From: Paenibacillus glycanilyticus
Lineage (GTDB): Bacteria; Bacillota; Bacilli; Paenibacillales; Paenibacillaceae
Direction of reading: 5' to 3'
DNA: 64,000 nucleotides
Assembly: GCF_023715145.1 (NCBI RefSeq)
Contig: NZ_JAMBNP010000011.1
Span: 162,696 to 226,695, forward strand
A program made the position numbers and the translations under genes. The notes under the pieces are model-generated. The model ran no database searches. It worked only from the letters and a program-made list of their open reading frames with translations, and was not told the origin of the DNA. Every line of letters starts with the position of its first letter. Positions within the stretch are counted from its first letter, which is position 1. This document shows, in pieces, positions 63,042-64,000 of this stretch.

Positions 63042-64000
63042 TCCTGTAGAGCGTTAAATTTCCGCTTTGCAAAAAAACGAGCGCCTCGGTACGATGGAAG
63101 TACGCAACGGGTCATAGCCCTAAAAATTCCATCATCCTGGAGGACGCTCTACTATGAAGTTTAAATCGCAGGACAAACAAAATCAACTCATTGAAAAAAT
63201 TACCGCACAGCATCTTGTCGTGGGGATCGACATTGCACAACAAACACATGTCGCACGTGCAGTTAACTTCCGTGGAATCGTTATCGGTAATCCAATATCT
63301 TTCTCAAATGATGAAGAGGGCTTTCAACTCCTTCTTCGGTGGGTTCATTCGCTGCAAGCACACCATAACCTTAGCTCGGCTATTGTTGGCATGGAACCTA
63401 CCGGTCATTACTGGCTTAACGTCTCTAGGTGGCTCTCTGAACATCAATTTGAAGTGGTTCTCGTCAATCCTCATCTCGTGAAAAAGAATAAAGAAAACCG
63501 CGATAATACGCCATCTAAGAGCGACAAAAAGGACGCTCTCGTCATTGCGGACATGGTCAAAAACGGTTATTACTCTTTCGTTCGCAGCACGCCTGAGGCA
63601 TTTGAGGAGCTGCGTGTCTTCCTCTCAAATCGCGATTCTGTTGTGACGAGACTTGTTAGTGCGAAGAACCAAATTCATCGCTGGGTTGATGTCGTGTTCC
63701 CTGAGCTTAGGCAAGTCTTTAAGGACCCTGTGTGCAGAGGATCATTGGCCACACTACGTCTTTTCCCGACACCAGAAGAACTCAGTAAGTTGGAACCCCA
63801 AGATGTGGTACACGGGTGGAAGTCCCTAATGAAGCGTCAACCGGGCGAGAGAAAAGCTAAAATCCTTATAGCTCTTGCTAGTCATTCTGTTGGTTCCAAA
63901 CAGGCTACGCACGCGTACAAGCTCCATTTAAAGCAGCTACTTGCTGAATATGACCTTGCTTGCCAACAGTTGCAAGTAGTAGAAGCAGAGATTATTGCTG
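63042..64000 (+). mobile_element. IS110/IS1111-type insertion sequence (copy 3, partial)
   Basis: The left end TCCTGTAGAGC, the conserved GCTTTG and AAAAAAA spacer and CCTCGGTA before the gene match the element at 45891. The element runs past the window end. Confidence 0.8.
63154..64000 (+). CDS. IS110-family transposase (partial, C-terminus outside window)
   Basis: The ATG at 63154 follows GGAGG and gives MKFKSQDKQNQLIEKI; the frame stays open to the window end (282 residues). RuvC-like motifs are intact: VVGIDIAQQ, GMEPTGHYW and SKSDKKDALVIADM. It is clearly related to the 45982 product but diverged at many positions, so the two elements are different members of one family. Confidence 0.9.
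   Translation, partial: MKFKSQDKQNQLIEKITAQHLVVGIDIAQQTHVARAVNFRGIVIGNPISFSNDEEGFQLLLRWVHSLQAHHNLSSAIVGMEPTGHYWLNVSRWLSEHQFEVVLVNPHLVKKNKENRDNTPSKSDKKDALVIADMVKNGYYSFVRSTPEAFEELRVFLSNRDSVVTRLVSAKNQIHRWVDVVFPELRQVFKDPVCRGSLATLRLFPTPEELSKLEPQDVVHGWKSLMKRQPGERKAKILIALASHSVGSKQATHAYKLHLKQLLAEYDLACQQLQVVEAEIIA

Overview
The window looks like a Paenibacillus-type chromosome (Bacillales). The reasons are a GC content near 50% in the backbone, strong GGAGG ribosome sites, frequent TTG starts, secreted proteases with SLH anchors, and many glycoside hydrolase/AraC pairs. No rRNA, tRNA or CRISPR array was seen.

Region 1 (1-12.1 kb) holds three subtilisin-fold (S8) secreted proteins. Two are divergent paralogues (1-2398, minus, cut by the window edge; 4281-7661, plus) with the same architecture: propeptide, S8 domain with a Rossmann-like insertion, PPC domain. 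Their catalytic residues are replaced: all four positions in the first, the serine in the second. The third (7695-11981) has an intact triad, a PA domain, a Gly-Asn-Pro linker and three SLH repeats. The 1.9 kb gap between the divergent genes holds a decayed AraC gene and a 125 bp repeat whose second copy lies at 44.7 kb.

Region 2 (12-45 kb) is backbone, rich in carbohydrate use. It carries a secreted phosphoesterase/beta-propeller protein, a HupE/UreJ-type membrane protein, two Gfo/Idh/MocA dehydrogenases, a GH2 enzyme, an OpuC-type osmoprotectant ABC transporter, an AraC regulator beside a hydrolase remnant, a DUF5107-TPR protein with an epimerase-like partner, an Lrp regulator, a secreted acetamidase/formamidase fusion, a GH43-type enzyme, a DeoR regulator, a TetR-MFS efflux pair with a shared operator, a GDPD, a yrrT-mccA-mccB transsulfuration operon, and a divergent AraC/GH42 pair. 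Rho-independent terminators separate most units.

Region 3 (45-64 kb) is a low-GC accessory island and the most unusual part. Small, mostly unrelated single genes, nearly all on the plus strand, are separated by copies of one imperfect repeat: a left arm like GCTAACGGGAAACTATAG, a gene-specific hairpin, and a right arm like GAAGTAAAGGGCAG. About 19 junctions were found; several gene stop codons fall inside or against the left arm. A complete tyrosine recombinase (48883-49725) and a truncated second copy (60083) each lie directly behind a left arm, preceded by a conserved hairpin that covers their ribosome site. Two related IS110/IS1111-type elements are inserted at junctions, and a third unrelated IS110 element is flanked by a 13 bp direct repeat. 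The layout resembles an integron cassette array without a classical IntI, or a family of non-autonomous elements moved by the recombinase. Several cassettes carry frameshifted or truncated genes, so the array is old or decaying.
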